The notes: generated from the sequence alone by a model not told the origin. Positions 52,115-62,389 are shown, counted from the stretch's first letter. The stretch: DNA of 64,000 bases from an uncultured Bacteroidota bacterium (GCA_937920105.1 CALETH010000028.1:27960-91959); one strand, 5' to 3'. Numbers and translations are program-made.

Positions 52115-52510
52115 TTAATTATCTTTTGCACCTTGGTCAATCCACAAAGAAATTTTAGCAATTTCATTTTCTGTTGCTGAATTTCCCGGTGGCATAATTG
52201 TTCCAAAACCGGCAGTACCTCGCATTTTGGTAATTAAGATACTTCCTGCTCCATTACCAGAAACAATTACTGGTGTGTGAATTCCAGTAGTTTTTAATTC
52301 ATTCACAGTACCAAGATTTAATCCGCCAGAACCACCGTGACATCCAATACATCCATATTTATTAAAAATTGGTATGACATCACTTTGAAATGAAATTGTT
52401 GATACTGTTGTATCCGGTGGAATAATAACTGTTGGTGTTGGTTCATTTCCCATATCCTTACAACTGTATAAAAAAATGCTGGTTACAATGAGAATGTAAA
52501 GAAGTTTCAT
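52115..52510 (-). CDS. Cytochrome c-like lipoprotein 1
   Basis: The 131-residue precursor has a short hydrophobic signal ending in a lipobox-like FLYSC (Cys at about 17), so it should be lipidated. The heme motif is CIGCHGG, within FNKYGCIGCHGGSGG; a Met ligand is likely in FGTIMPPGNS. It ends in ISLWIDQGAKDN, like its neighbour. Length and pattern match small Planctomycete-cytochrome-C-like proteins. It follows a near-paralogue after 20 bp. Confidence 0.85.
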   Translation of the reverse strand: MKLLYILIVTSIFLYSCKDMGNEPTPTVIIPPDTTVSTISFQSDVIPIFNKYGCIGCHGGSGGLNLGTVNELKTTGIHTPVIVSGNGAGSILITKMRGTAGFGTIMPPGNSATENEIAKISLWIDQGAKDN

Positions 52511-52530
52511 AGATTTTTTTTAAAATAAAA

Positions 52531-52926
52531 TTAATTATCTTTTGCACCTTGGTTAATCCATGCAGAAATCTTGGTTATTGAAATTTCGGAAATCATACCC
52601 TCTGGCGGCATAATTGTTCCAAAACCTGCAGTACCACGCATTTTTTTTATTAAAATACTGCCCTCCGCATCCCCAACAATAACTACTGGTTTGTGGTCTC
52701 CTGTAGTTTTTAATTTGTTTACATTACTAAGATTTAATCCACCATTATCGCCATGACACGTTATACATCTATAGTTATTAAAAATTGGAAGAATATCTTT
52801 TTGAAAAGAGACAGTTGTTGGATAAGGTATATTAGGTGGAAGACCTTCAGGTGGATTATCTCCTAAATCTATACAACCATATAGAAAAAAAAATTTTGCA
52901 ATAAAAATATAAGAAAGTTTAGTCAT
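52531..52926 (-). CDS. Cytochrome c-like lipoprotein 2
   Basis: A 131-residue paralogue of the gene just downstream, with the same overall plan: lipobox-like FLYGC near residue 17, heme motif in NNYRCITCHGDNGG, Met in FGTIMPPEGM, and the end ISAWINQGAKDN. The conserved central block KMRGTAGFGTIMPP is identical in both, so the pair arose by tandem duplication. The two probably sit on the periplasmic face of a membrane. It is 42 bp from the upstream beta-barrel gene. Confidence 0.85.
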   Translation of the reverse strand: MTKLSYIFIAKFFFLYGCIDLGDNPPEGLPPNIPYPTTVSFQKDILPIFNNYRCITCHGDNGGLNLSNVNKLKTTGDHKPVVIVGDAEGSILIKKMRGTAGFGTIMPPEGMISEISITKISAWINQGAKDN

Positions 52927-52968
52927 AAAAAATTTTTCCTTTAATAAATATGGAATAATAATCTGAAA

Positions 52969-54087
52969 TTATAAATAAAAATGAAACATACATTGTATTT
53001 CATCATTCTTTATTTCATTTTTTTCTTCTTTATTTAAACGATACATTGGCTGAATTTCCACTCCATTCCATGGAAATAGTTCAACACCAAAAGTCATCCG
53101 TGTATAACTTCCCGTTTTAAGATTTTTATCTGGGTCATAAAATTCGTAACGAACATTTGCATCTATACCTTGGGTAATTGTGTAACTTAATTCGTTAAAT
53201 GTAACGAAGCCAACAATTTCTTTTCCTTCACTAAAAAGTGTAACATAATCAAGTTCCCCAGTGTATGTGAGTGATTGTAAAATATTGAAAGAACCAAACG
53301 CTCCATAGAATTGTGTTTTTCCGGATGTATTTGTGTTAGGATGGTTATAGAATGAACCGCCAATAATCAAATTTCCAAAATCTGTTTGGATAGTTGCATC
53401 TCCGCGAGCAACAAATGCTTTGGATTTTTCTCCTGCGACACCGGAAATTCCACCTCCGGGAGTTCCGTTAAAAACTCCAACATTGAATGTGAAAATACTT
53501 GGGAGAAAACCAAATTCCAATCCTGTATCTTCAGAACGCTGTCCAAAGCGAAACCCTGTAGAAGGTGAACCATAACCGCCACCGCGAATAAAGGCAGTGT
53601 GGTCTTCAATGCGGGTTCCATACGCTGGCAAAAATTTTCCGAGTTTTACATAACCGTGTAATGGAAGAACTTTTGCTAATCCATATACTTCAAATCCGGA
53701 ATACAATCCTTTATCAAGATGAAGAGAAATTTTTTTGTTGAGTTTCATATCAATATAAATATCTCCTTGCATTTGAAAAAAACTACTTTTTTTATCTGCT
53801 ATTGTATAAAAGAAAAGTGTACGAATATCTGCTCCGAGAGAAAATGTACTAAACAAACTTCCTACTTTTTCTGTAATTTCTTCTTCTACATTTTCTTCTT
53901 TTTCATTTAGGGATATTGGTAATTCTTCTTTCCCGTACGTTGCACCAAAAGTATTTCGCATTCCTTTTCCTGTGGGATTTACGTGACATGATTGGCATTT
54001 CATTCCGGTACGTGCAGAAAACTTTGGCAACGCATAGAGTGATGATGAAATGAGTGTTGTTAAAAAAATGAGTATGAGTGTTTTCAT
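52969..54087 (-). CDS. Outer-membrane beta-barrel protein with N-terminal c-type heme motif
   Basis: A 372-residue precursor with a signal peptide (about 1-19, SSSLYA). Soon after the signal it has RTGMKCQSCHVNPTGKGMR, a C-x2-C-H heme site. From about residue 95 on, the sequence alternates short amphipathic strands rich in aromatic and glycine residues (SLGADIRTLFFYT; YVKLGKFLPAYGTR; RFGQRSEDTGLEFGF) to a final strand FHFYL, the usual aromatic C-terminus of outer-membrane barrels. A porin-type barrel with an attached heme is unusual. It heads an operon with two cytochrome lipoproteins. Confidence 0.82.
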   Translation of the reverse strand: MKTLILIFLTTLISSSLYALPKFSARTGMKCQSCHVNPTGKGMRNTFGATYGKEELPISLNEKEENVEEEITEKVGSLFSTFSLGADIRTLFFYTIADKKSSFFQMQGDIYIDMKLNKKISLHLDKGLYSGFEVYGLAKVLPLHGYVKLGKFLPAYGTRIEDHTAFIRGGGYGSPSTGFRFGQRSEDTGLEFGFLPSIFTFNVGVFNGTPGGGISGVAGEKSKAFVARGDATIQTDFGNLIIGGSFYNHPNTNTSGKTQFYGAFGSFNILQSLTYTGELDYVTLFSEGKEIVGFVTFNELSYTITQGIDANVRYEFYDPDKNLKTGSYTRMTFGVELFPWNGVEIQPMYRLNKEEKNEIKNDEIQCMFHFYL

Positions 54088-54134
54088 GAGATTTTTATAA
54101 TTGTGAATGGATTTTTATTTACATAGCAAGATTT

Positions 54135-54206
54135 GTCATTCCTGCGAAAGCAGGAATCCACACATTTTATATTTCTGGATTCCCGCTAAAAACATGCGGG
54201 AATGAC
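54135..54206. repeat. Interspersed GTCATTCCTGC ... GCGGGAATGAC element
   Basis: Hairpins ATTCCTGC GAAA GCAGGAAT and ATTCCCGC / GCGGGAAT, oriented as a pair. Confidence 0.8.
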
Positions 54207-54216
54207 ATTTGAATTA

Positions 54217-56019
54217 TCATTTCTTTTCCACTACCCATTTTTCATCCAACCAATATTCATACAAAAATTTTTGTTGCTGTGTGGGCGATGATGTTTTTTG
54301 AACTGTATATTTTGGCACTCCAAAATTTTCTAATACTACAGTTCGTTCTTGTACAATATCATTGCGAAATGTTGTAAGAGTAATTTTTTCTTCTGCAGAA
54401 TATTCACTGATATATTGTGACAATGTAGAGGTATTAATACGGAAACCATTTAATGCTACAATTTCATCATCAACATCTATTCCGCTTTTTTCTGCTGGTG
54501 AGTTTGTAATAACACGTGTTACTTTTGTTCTTCCTTCACTTTCTTTAGTGTTAATTCCTAATGATGGTTTATTGACACTATCTTTTACATTTATTTCTAA
54601 CCCTACATAAGAAAAATATTTTTCAAATGGAAGTGCTATTGTTCCATGCACATAATTGGTAAAAAATTCTTGTAAAGTTCCTTGCGCAAACTCTTCTGCA
54701 ATCTTTTGAAAATCATCAACCGTATAGCCATTTCCAGAAAGTGGAAATCTTTGATACATTGCTCTCATCACATCATCAAGAGAATGCTTATTGTTGGAAC
54801 GTTGACGAATTTCTAAATCTAATAATAAACTAACATTCGCACCTTTGCTATAATAGTTTGTTTCATAGTTGTACGCTTGTTGCGTATTTTTCCAAAACTT
54901 TATCCATGCATCATAACTGGATTCTGTCAATGATTGTGCTGTATTTCCGGGTGATTTTCTTTCTTCTTCAACAGATGTTGTTAAAACAGAAAAGTATTTT
55001 TCTGGAGAAATAAAACTTGCTCTCACACATAATAGTTCATCATAATAACTGGTGATTCCTTCGGCAATCCATAATTCTTTAGTATAATTTTCTTTTTGAT
55101 AATTATATGGTTGTATTCCTTGCGGACGAAATTGTTTTACATTCCATGTATGAAAAAATTCATGCATCACCAAATTTAAAAATTTTGTGTACTCTGCTGG
55201 ATTTTTAAAGATAAGCGGTTTTGTCCCCATAATTGTAGAATTGATATGTTCTGTTCCTCCACCGGAATTTGGTGTTATGTGAACAAGAAATACATATCGT
55301 TCATACGGAAGCGTTCCCCAAAATTCTTTGTTAGTTTTTATAATTGTAGAAATATCTTTAATAAGTGTCTCAGCATTCCAATTTCCTTCTCCGAAAATAC
55401 TGAGTACGTGTTTTTTTCCTTCTACAATAAATTCAAAATCTTTTTGGTTGCCAATTTCCAGTGGACAGTCTACAAAGTAATCATAATTTGGAGCGGTAAA
55501 AATATTTTTTGATTGTTCTTCTAAACCGGTTGTTACATGCCAAGTTTTGTATGGTGCAACCGTAAGTGTTATGGGAAGATTTCTATATTCTTCTGCGTAC
55601 ATAAATACTGCTGCTCCATTGATAAAAGCATGCTCAGTATTCAATCCGCGAGTACGTAAAGAAAATTCATTTGCATAGATTGTGTATTTAATTGTTAGAG
55701 TTTTTGCTTTTCCTTTTTCGATTCTCCATGTGGATTTTTCTATTTTTTCCCATGAGAGTGATTTTCCATTTTCATCAACAACAGAAAACTTTTGCACTCC
55801 ACTAGCAAAATCAAAAATAACATAACGTCCGGGTCTCCACACTGGTAAAAATATATCAAGATAATTTTTATCTGAAGAGATATTAGTGATTTTCATTTCG
55901 ACTTCAAAAATATGGTTTGCCGGATTTGGCATTGCAAGGTGATAGGATATTGTTGGGGTTGCGGCGTTGGTGAACATAAAAAAGATGACTATGGTGGAAA
56001 AAACGTAGAGTATTTTCAT
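54217..56019 (-). CDS. M61 family peptidase with PDZ domain
   Basis: The 600-residue precursor has a signal peptide (about 1-19) and no sorting domain, so it is periplasmic. The gluzincin site VMHEFFHTWNVKQFRP (around 275) and the Glu ligand in LWIAEGITSYYDEL match the M61 glycyl-aminopeptidase family; the N-terminal beta-sandwich (about 20-175) is typical. A PDZ domain covers about 480-565 (GIDVDDEIVALNGFRI). Function: likely cleaves N-terminal Gly/Ala peptides or helps protein quality control; substrate unproven. Single-gene unit. Confidence 0.9.
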   Translation of the reverse strand: MKILYVFSTIVIFFMFTNAATPTISYHLAMPNPANHIFEVEMKITNISSDKNYLDIFLPVWRPGRYVIFDFASGVQKFSVVDENGKSLSWEKIEKSTWRIEKGKAKTLTIKYTIYANEFSLRTRGLNTEHAFINGAAVFMYAEEYRNLPITLTVAPYKTWHVTTGLEEQSKNIFTAPNYDYFVDCPLEIGNQKDFEFIVEGKKHVLSIFGEGNWNAETLIKDISTIIKTNKEFWGTLPYERYVFLVHITPNSGGGTEHINSTIMGTKPLIFKNPAEYTKFLNLVMHEFFHTWNVKQFRPQGIQPYNYQKENYTKELWIAEGITSYYDELLCVRASFISPEKYFSVLTTSVEEERKSPGNTAQSLTESSYDAWIKFWKNTQQAYNYETNYYSKGANVSLLLDLEIRQRSNNKHSLDDVMRAMYQRFPLSGNGYTVDDFQKIAEEFAQGTLQEFFTNYVHGTIALPFEKYFSYVGLEINVKDSVNKPSLGINTKESEGRTKVTRVITNSPAEKSGIDVDDEIVALNGFRINTSTLSQYISEYSAEEKITLTTFRNDIVQERTVVLENFGVPKYTVQKTSSPTQQQKFLYEYWLDEKWVVEKK

Positions 56020-56129
56020 GTTTTATTTATGGTGATTTCTATCAAAAGTACTATCGTTTATTGTATATATAATGATTGTGAAACTACTGAATAATGAATT
56101 AGAAATCAATATCTATTTGATAGAAAAAT

Positions 56130-56834
56130 ATGAGCGTGAAAAATTTTATTGAACTTTTTTTTGCAATGATGGGGATAAAAAATGTTCATCGTTCTCTTTA
56201 TAGATTTCTTTTGGTGCTAGCATCACTATGGCTTTATTGGTATGTAACTTCTCTCAATAGTTTTTTTTATGCAACGATATATTATATTTTTTCAAAAATT
56301 TTTCATTGCTTTGTTCTTTTTTCTATGTTGGGTCCTCATGGATTCAATAAAAAACTCATCAAGAAATTTGGAGAAAAAAAAGGTTACACTATCTATGAAA
56401 CAATCATGTCCATGGCATTTTTTCATAATGGTAGTAGTTCTGCAGTAATGTGTCATTTTTCGTTTGAAACAACATTGTTATCTTTTTTTCTTCTCTATAA
56501 TCATTTTTTTATCGCTCTGGGCATTATCTTTTTTATTGTAGGATTGGGTGTTAAAACGTGGGCAACAATATCTGTGGGAATAGATACCTACTATTATAAA
56601 GATTTATTTTTACAACGAAAAATTTCTTCGTTCAAAACTCACGGACCTTATGCCTATATCAAAAGTCCTATGTATGGAATAGGACATTTACATGGTTATG
56701 GAGTAGCCCTTATTTCCCTTTCCTCGGTAGGGTTATTAGTTATGATAATAAATCAGATAATGATATTTTCCTTTTTTTACATAGTAGAAAAACCGTTTAT
56801 CAAAAAAATATATTTAACTCCGATTAAAATATAA
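56130..56834 (+). CDS. Integral membrane protein, isoprenylcysteine/phospholipid methyltransferase-like
   Basis: The 234-residue protein has five or six hydrophobic helices. The C-terminal part FKTHGPYAYIKSPMYGIGHLHGYGVALISL fits the G-P-Y-x-Y-x-x-x-P-M-Y motif of ICMT/PEMT-type methyltransferases in part, followed by a helix and FFYIVEKPFIKKIY where the family has an E-E-x-x-L. The AdoMet-binding His of the motif is replaced by Ser (KSPMY), so activity is uncertain. NnrU/DUF1295 members are alternatives. It is divergent from the M61 gene. Confidence 0.65.
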   Translation: MSVKNFIELFFAMMGIKNVHRSLYRFLLVLASLWLYWYVTSLNSFFYATIYYIFSKIFHCFVLFSMLGPHGFNKKLIKKFGEKKGYTIYETIMSMAFFHNGSSSAVMCHFSFETTLLSFFLLYNHFFIALGIIFFIVGLGVKTWATISVGIDTYYYKDLFLQRKISSFKTHGPYAYIKSPMYGIGHLHGYGVALISLSSVGLLVMIINQIMIFSFFYIVEKPFIKKIYLTPIKI

Positions 56835-57024
56835 ATTTTCTCTTGACTACAAAAAACTTGTTTTCTATATTGGATGTGCTTTACAAGAATACAATTTTTA
56901 AAATCACTTAATAATATTGAGGTAATTACAGAATTTTTGTTAAAGGTTATTAGAGAACTCTTATCTTCATTTTTATCATTTATGATAAAAAATGCCTTTA
57001 ACGTTATGTAATTATTAGTTTTTT

Positions 57025-57056
57025 AAAACCAAACGTTAAAGAAAATGTTTGGTTTT
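57025..57056 (+). terminator. Rho-independent terminator upstream of porU
   Basis: Stem AAAACCAAAC / GTTTGGTTTT with a 12-nt loop, followed by TTGTTTTTA. It separates the methyltransferase-like gene from porU. Confidence 0.8.
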
Positions 57057-57082
57057 TTGTTTTTAATGACAATATAAATTTA

Positions 57083-60000
57083 ATGAAATCTTTCTTTACC
57101 ATAGCATTTTTTTACTTTTTCGCTACTCTATTATATAGTAATGAAAAAGATATCAAAATTTTAGAATCCGATGAACGTGGAATAACATTCCAGTTCACAC
57201 CGGAATATTTTCCAATAGAAACATTAAAAGTTGATGGAAATATTTATCATGTGATTTCTTTTGATAATGCACTTTCTACAGAAAAATCCGGAATGCAAGA
57301 TATTAGAGCAAAAGTGGTGAACATTGGTCTACCAGGAACAAAAAATCACACTCTCTCTATTATAAAAGCAGATTATGAAACTATTCATGGATTTTCCCTT
57401 GCTCCAATTCCTGAACAAACAAGTGAAAGAAATTATATCAAAAAATTTCAGCAAGAAAATGAATTTTTTCCAACAACGATGGTTTCTTTTGGGGATATTG
57501 GAATTGTAAAAGGTTGGTTTGTTGGAACAATCAAAATATTTCCATTACAATATCAAGCAACAACACAAACATTGAAAAAATACACAAACCTTATAATTAG
57601 AATAGAATATGGAAATCGTGAACAAACATTTTCTACAGAAAATGATGAATGGGCAGAAAAATTATTATTGAATTATTCCACAGCAAAAAATTGGCAAACG
57701 AAAAAATCTACATTCAATAAAACGAACCAAATTAACAGCGCTTTTTCTACAGGAACGTGGTACAAAATTAATGTTACAGAAGATGGAATGTATAAAATAG
57801 ATGCAAACATTTTGAAAACTTTAGGAATAGAACCATCCACACTCAATTCTATTTTTGATGTAAAAATTTTTGGTTTTGATGGAAGAAAATTACCGGAAAA
57901 TATTTCTACATCACGTCCAGAAGATATTCCGCAATTAGCCATTGAGTATGTAGATAATAATGGTAACACAAAATTTGATGCTGATGATTACGTTCTCTTT
58001 TATGGGCAAGGTGTTCGTGGATGGAATTATACTGCTATTCAAAAACAATATTCACACTACACTAATCCGTACACAAATTCAAATTCTTATTTTATCCAAA
58101 TTTTTAATGGTGGAACAACAAAATCTATTGCCACAACACAAATAAATGCAACACCAACAAAAATTGTTACCACAACAACCGGAAAAATATTTTTTGACGA
58201 AGATAAATATAAATATGGAAATGCTCACCACTCAGGTCAAGATTGGTTAATGACACAGTTTAACGTGCAAACATCAAAAACTTTTTCTACAAAACTTGAT
58301 GGATATGTTTCAGGAACACCAATCACTTATAAATATGAAGTATCTTCAAGAACAGATGTTCCTTCAACTTTTACAGTTGAAGAATCTGGAACGTTATTAG
58401 AAAATATTTCATTTAATGCTATGTCCCCTTCTCAACTTAATGATGAAGTTAGCAATTATGCAACTGCAAAAACATCAACAATTTCTAAAATAATCAATAT
58501 TGATAATGAAAATAGCAATGTAAAATTCACCTATAATGCAAGTAATGAAACTGCAATTGGTTGGCTAAATTGGTTGGAAATTCTTTACACACAACAACTC
58601 AAAGCAATCAATAATGAACTCACCTTTACTTCTCCTGATACTGTAGGAATTATGGAATATCGTTTATCAAATTTTTCTACCAACACAATTTCTGTGTTTG
58701 ATATAACAGATATCACCAATGTGAAGAAAATTAATTTTCAAAACGGACAAAATGTTGGTGAAATATTTTTTTATGATACTCTCACTATTGGAAAAGTAAA
58801 AAAATATTATGTAGGAAATTCGTATAAACAACCAATACCAATTGGAAAAATTTCTAATTCTAATATTCACGGAGCAACCGGAGCAGAATTTATCATCATT
58901 AGTCACAATGATTTTTTAAATGAAGCACAGCGATTAAAAAATCATAAAGAAAATCTGCCTTCAACAGAAAAACTTTCTACAACAATAATTGATATAGAAA
59001 CTATTTACAATGAATTTGGATTTGGAATGCCGGACCCAGTTTCCATACGAGATTTTTTGAAGTACGCAGCAACACAATGGCAAATCAAACCACAATATGT
59101 TCTCTTTTTTGGTGATGCGAGTTATGATTATAAGCGTATTTACCAAAATGATAATTCTTGGGTACCAACATATCAAACACCGGAATCAAACTATCAAATC
59201 AATTCCTATAACTATGATGATTTTTTTGTTACTCTAACACCAAATACTGACCTTATTTCCCTTGCTCATGGAAGACTCGCCGCAAGAACAAAAGAACAAG
59301 CAAAATTATTGGTTGATAGAATTATTTATTACGAAACATCTCTCCCTACCGGTTTTTGGAAAAATACTATTACGATTTCTGCAGATGATAGAAGCATAAA
59401 TGGACAACAAGATGGTGCACCAAATGATATACAAGCAGAACAACTTGCCTCACAGTACGTTCCAAAATCTTTTGAAGTAAAAAAAATCTACATCGCAGAT
59501 TACCCGACAACTTTTGCTTCTGGAGGACGCCGAAAAGTCGAAGCGCGACAAGAAATTATCAATCAAGTAAATAATGGAACATTACTCATTAATTATACAG
59601 GACACGGAAATCCTGGAGTATGGGCACATGAAAGCATTCTTACACTTGATGATGTAAAAAATCAATTTACCAATAATGATAAACTCACTTTTATTGTTGC
59701 AGCAACGTGTGATTGGGGAAGGTTTGATGAAGCAGGAAGTCAAAGTTCTGCTGAAGAAGTAATGATAAATCCTAATGGTGGAGCAATTGGTGTATTAAGT
59801 GCATCGCGAACTGTGTATTCATCCAATAATTTTAATACGAATGTAGAATTTTACAAAAATATTTTTCCAACAAATCCATTTCAAAAAACGTTGCGGTTGG
59901 GCGATGCCATGCTCAATACGAAAAATGCACTTATTGGAGATACTGATAACAAACGAAAATATCATTTATTAGGAGACCCAACTCTTCGTCTTGCAATTCC

Positions 60001-61078
60001 CCAACGAGTAATGATTATTGATTCTATTAACAATAAATCTGTTTCACAAGATACCTTAAAAGCATTGGAAAAAATTTCCATTGTTGCTTCCATCCGCAAC
60101 ACCGATGGAACAATTGATAATACTATCAACACAACATCTTCTGTTGCTGTGTATGACGCAGAAAAAATTCGTACTGTTACTGAACTTCTTAATAGTGGAC
60201 CAATTTCTCCTCCACTTTCTTACATTCAACCCGGACCAATTTTATATAGAGGAGAAAATTCTATTCACAATGGAATCATGAAAGCAACATTCATCATTCC
60301 AAAAGATATTTCGTACGAAAATAAAAATGGACGAATTTCTTTATTTTTTTCTACACCCACAGAAGATGGACGTGGATATACTACCAATGTTATCGTTGGT
60401 GGAACTTCAAACACAACAACAAATGATGTTGAAGGACCAGAGATACAAATTTACCTCAACTCACTTTCATTTCGTTCCGGAGATGTTGTAACGGAAAATC
60501 CAAAACTTATTGTAGAATTTCAAGATAGCAGCGGAATAAATTCTGCAGGCAACAGCATCGGACATCGTATTGAAGGATGGTTAGATGAAAATCCTCAAAG
60601 TATAGATTTAACTTCTTTTTATAAAGGAAAATTAGATAGTTATCAAGAAGGAGTGGTTGAATATCCACTTCCCAATCTCTCCAGCGGAAATCACACATTC
60701 AAAATAAAAGCATGGGATGTTTATAATAATTCTTCTACAAGTGAAACATTTTTTACTGTAGCATCCAGTACAACATTATCATTGCATGATGTTTTTAACA
60801 TCCCCAACCCGACACATTCGCAAACAACATTTACATTCAAACAAAACCAAACAACCCCAATAGATATAAAAATTAACATTTATACAATTGCAGGAAGATT
60901 AATTCAAACATTAGAACAATTTAGTGTAACTGATAACTTTGTAAAAATACATTGGAATGGAAAAGATAAAGATGGAGAAACAATCGGAAATGGTGTATAT
61001 TTATATAAAGTTATCGCCAATACTATTGATGGAAAATTCACAAGCGAGGCAACCGGAAAACTTTCAATTATAAGATAA
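57083..61078 (+). CDS. porU: Type IX secretion system sortase PorU (C25 family)
   Basis: PorU is the outer-membrane-associated cysteine peptidase that cleaves the T9SS sorting domain and attaches cargo to the surface. The 1331-residue protein has a signal peptide, a long beta-rich N-terminal part, a C25 (gingipain-type) catalytic core around 600-970 with the catalytic His841 in NYTGHGNPGVW and Cys876 in VAATCDWGRFDEAG, and a C-terminal FlgD-like/T9SS-like beta-domain (KINIYTIAGRLIQTL; GETIGNGVYLYKV). Directly upstream of porV, as in many T9SS carriers. The stop is followed at once by an octad repeat. Confidence 0.93.
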   Translation: MKSFFTIAFFYFFATLLYSNEKDIKILESDERGITFQFTPEYFPIETLKVDGNIYHVISFDNALSTEKSGMQDIRAKVVNIGLPGTKNHTLSIIKADYETIHGFSLAPIPEQTSERNYIKKFQQENEFFPTTMVSFGDIGIVKGWFVGTIKIFPLQYQATTQTLKKYTNLIIRIEYGNREQTFSTENDEWAEKLLLNYSTAKNWQTKKSTFNKTNQINSAFSTGTWYKINVTEDGMYKIDANILKTLGIEPSTLNSIFDVKIFGFDGRKLPENISTSRPEDIPQLAIEYVDNNGNTKFDADDYVLFYGQGVRGWNYTAIQKQYSHYTNPYTNSNSYFIQIFNGGTTKSIATTQINATPTKIVTTTTGKIFFDEDKYKYGNAHHSGQDWLMTQFNVQTSKTFSTKLDGYVSGTPITYKYEVSSRTDVPSTFTVEESGTLLENISFNAMSPSQLNDEVSNYATAKTSTISKIINIDNENSNVKFTYNASNETAIGWLNWLEILYTQQLKAINNELTFTSPDTVGIMEYRLSNFSTNTISVFDITDITNVKKINFQNGQNVGEIFFYDTLTIGKVKKYYVGNSYKQPIPIGKISNSNIHGATGAEFIIISHNDFLNEAQRLKNHKENLPSTEKLSTTIIDIETIYNEFGFGMPDPVSIRDFLKYAATQWQIKPQYVLFFGDASYDYKRIYQNDNSWVPTYQTPESNYQINSYNYDDFFVTLTPNTDLISLAHGRLAARTKEQAKLLVDRIIYYETSLPTGFWKNTITISADDRSINGQQDGAPNDIQAEQLASQYVPKSFEVKKIYIADYPTTFASGGRRKVEARQEIINQVNNGTLLINYTGHGNPGVWAHESILTLDDVKNQFTNNDKLTFIVAATCDWGRFDEAGSQSSAEEVMINPNGGAIGVLSASRTVYSSNNFNTNVEFYKNIFPTNPFQKTLRLGDAMLNTKNALIGDTDNKRKYHLLGDPTLRLAIPQRVMIIDSINNKSVSQDTLKALEKISIVASIRNTDGTIDNTINTTSSVAVYDAEKIRTVTELLNSGPISPPLSYIQPGPILYRGENSIHNGIMKATFIIPKDISYENKNGRISLFFSTPTEDGRGYTTNVIVGGTSNTTTNDVEGPEIQIYLNSLSFRSGDVVTENPKLIVEFQDSSGINSAGNSIGHRIEGWLDENPQSIDLTSFYKGKLDSYQEGVVEYPLPNLSSGNHTFKIKAWDVYNNSSTSETFFTVASSTTLSLHDVFNIPNPTHSQTTFTFKQNQTTPIDIKINIYTIAGRLIQTLEQFSVTDNFVKIHWNGKDKDGETIGNGVYLYKVIANTIDGKFTSEATGKLSIIR

Positions 61079-61110
61079 GTAGATAAGTATATGAGTATAT
61101 AAGTAATTTA
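61079..61110. repeat. Period-8 tandem array (GTATATGA-like)
   Basis: Units GTAGATAA, GTATATGA, GTATATAA, GTAATTTA, starting on the base after the porU stop codon. Confidence 0.85.
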
Positions 61111-61249
61111 TTACTCAATTTTATAATTCAATTTCCCTCCTTGTTAGGAGGGAATACAAGGGTGGTCTCTATAAATGATATAGAACCCTGCTTTTCTAAA
61201 AATAGGAAAACATCAACCATAAACAAGTTTCAATTTTAAGGAGTACTCA

Positions 61250-62389
61250 ATGAAAAAATCGCTGTATTTCGTGTTCGCATTCATAACAACAATCATTGCA
61301 CACACAACAACGTACGCACAAGCAGGAACATCAGCCGTTCCATTTTTATTAATTTCCCCAAATTCACGAGCAAGCGGAATGGGTGAACTCGGCACTGGTA
61401 TTGCCGACGACGCATCCGCAATTTATTGGAACCCAGGTGGACTGGCTTTTTTCAAAGGCCGTGAAGTGAGTATCTCACACTCAAACTGGTTACCACAATT
61501 TCATCTTTCCGATTTATTTTATGAATATCTTAACTATGCACAGGATGTTCCAGATTGGAATGGCACCATTGCAGGAAATGTTACATTTCTTAATCTTGGA
61601 GAATTTGTACGTACAGATGACCAAGGAAATGAATTAGGAAAATTCAAATCTTTTGAATTTGGTATAACCGTTGGGTATGGAACAGAAGTTGCAGAAGATT
61701 TAGGACTCGGTTTAAATTTACGATTTATTAATAGCAGCCTTTCCCCAATTGGAGCAGGTGAAGAACAAGGAAAAGGAATTGCCAATACCGCAAGTTTTGA
61801 TATCGGAGTTTTATACAAACCAAAAAAACTTGTCCTTCCCGTTATTGATGAAGATATCGGTGGGGCTTTCAGTGTTGGAGCAAATCTTTCTAACCTTGGT
61901 CCAAAAGTTACTTATATAGATGCATCACAAGCAGACCCATTGCCAACCACATTAAGAGTTGGTTTTGGAATTATTCCAGTAAAAGATGAATTCAACAGTC
62001 TCACTATTGGAATAGATTTTTCCAGACTCCTCATTCGTAAAGGAAAAGATTTAAATGGGGATGGAAAGATAGAAGGAACAACAGAATTGGGCTATAGCGA
62101 CCCATTTTATACAGCACTTGTTACCTCATGGACTGCTCCTACATTTAATAAAGTTCTTCGTTCAATTAACTCCTCTATCGGAGCAGAATATTGGTACAAC
62201 AAACTCGTTGCATTACGTATGGGATATTTTTATGAAGACCCAAAATTCGGCAACAGAAAATTTCTCACTTTTGGTGCAGGAATTCGTTACGATATTTATG
62301 GATTTGATTTTAGTTACATTTCCACAATAGAAGAAACAAGTCCATTAGCAGAAACCTTACGCTTTACATTACTCATTAGTGGATTTTAA
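61250..62389 (+). CDS. porV: Type IX secretion system outer-membrane protein PorV
   Basis: PorV is a FadL-type beta-barrel that takes cargo from the translocon and hands it to PorU. The 379-residue precursor has a signal peptide (about 1-24, TTYAQ), the conserved start of mature PorV (VPFLLISPNSRASGMGE and GIADDASAIYWNPGGLAF), a barrel of amphipathic strands and a C-terminal strand ending LRFTLLISGF. Located 171 bp after porU, with a hairpin terminator downstream at 62461. The other T9SS core genes are not in this window. Confidence 0.95.
   Translation: MKKSLYFVFAFITTIIAHTTTYAQAGTSAVPFLLISPNSRASGMGELGTGIADDASAIYWNPGGLAFFKGREVSISHSNWLPQFHLSDLFYEYLNYAQDVPDWNGTIAGNVTFLNLGEFVRTDDQGNELGKFKSFEFGITVGYGTEVAEDLGLGLNLRFINSSLSPIGAGEEQGKGIANTASFDIGVLYKPKKLVLPVIDEDIGGAFSVGANLSNLGPKVTYIDASQADPLPTTLRVGFGIIPVKDEFNSLTIGIDFSRLLIRKGKDLNGDGKIEGTTELGYSDPFYTALVTSWTAPTFNKVLRSINSSIGAEYWYNKLVALRMGYFYEDPKFGNRKFLTFGAGIRYDIYGFDFSYISTIEETSPLAETLRFTLLISGF

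Noticed and set aside
56942..57000. AT-rich palindrome TTTTATCAT/ATGATAAAA as an operator
   Set aside because: Short AT-only symmetry is expected by chance in this AT-rich DNA; no second copy was found.
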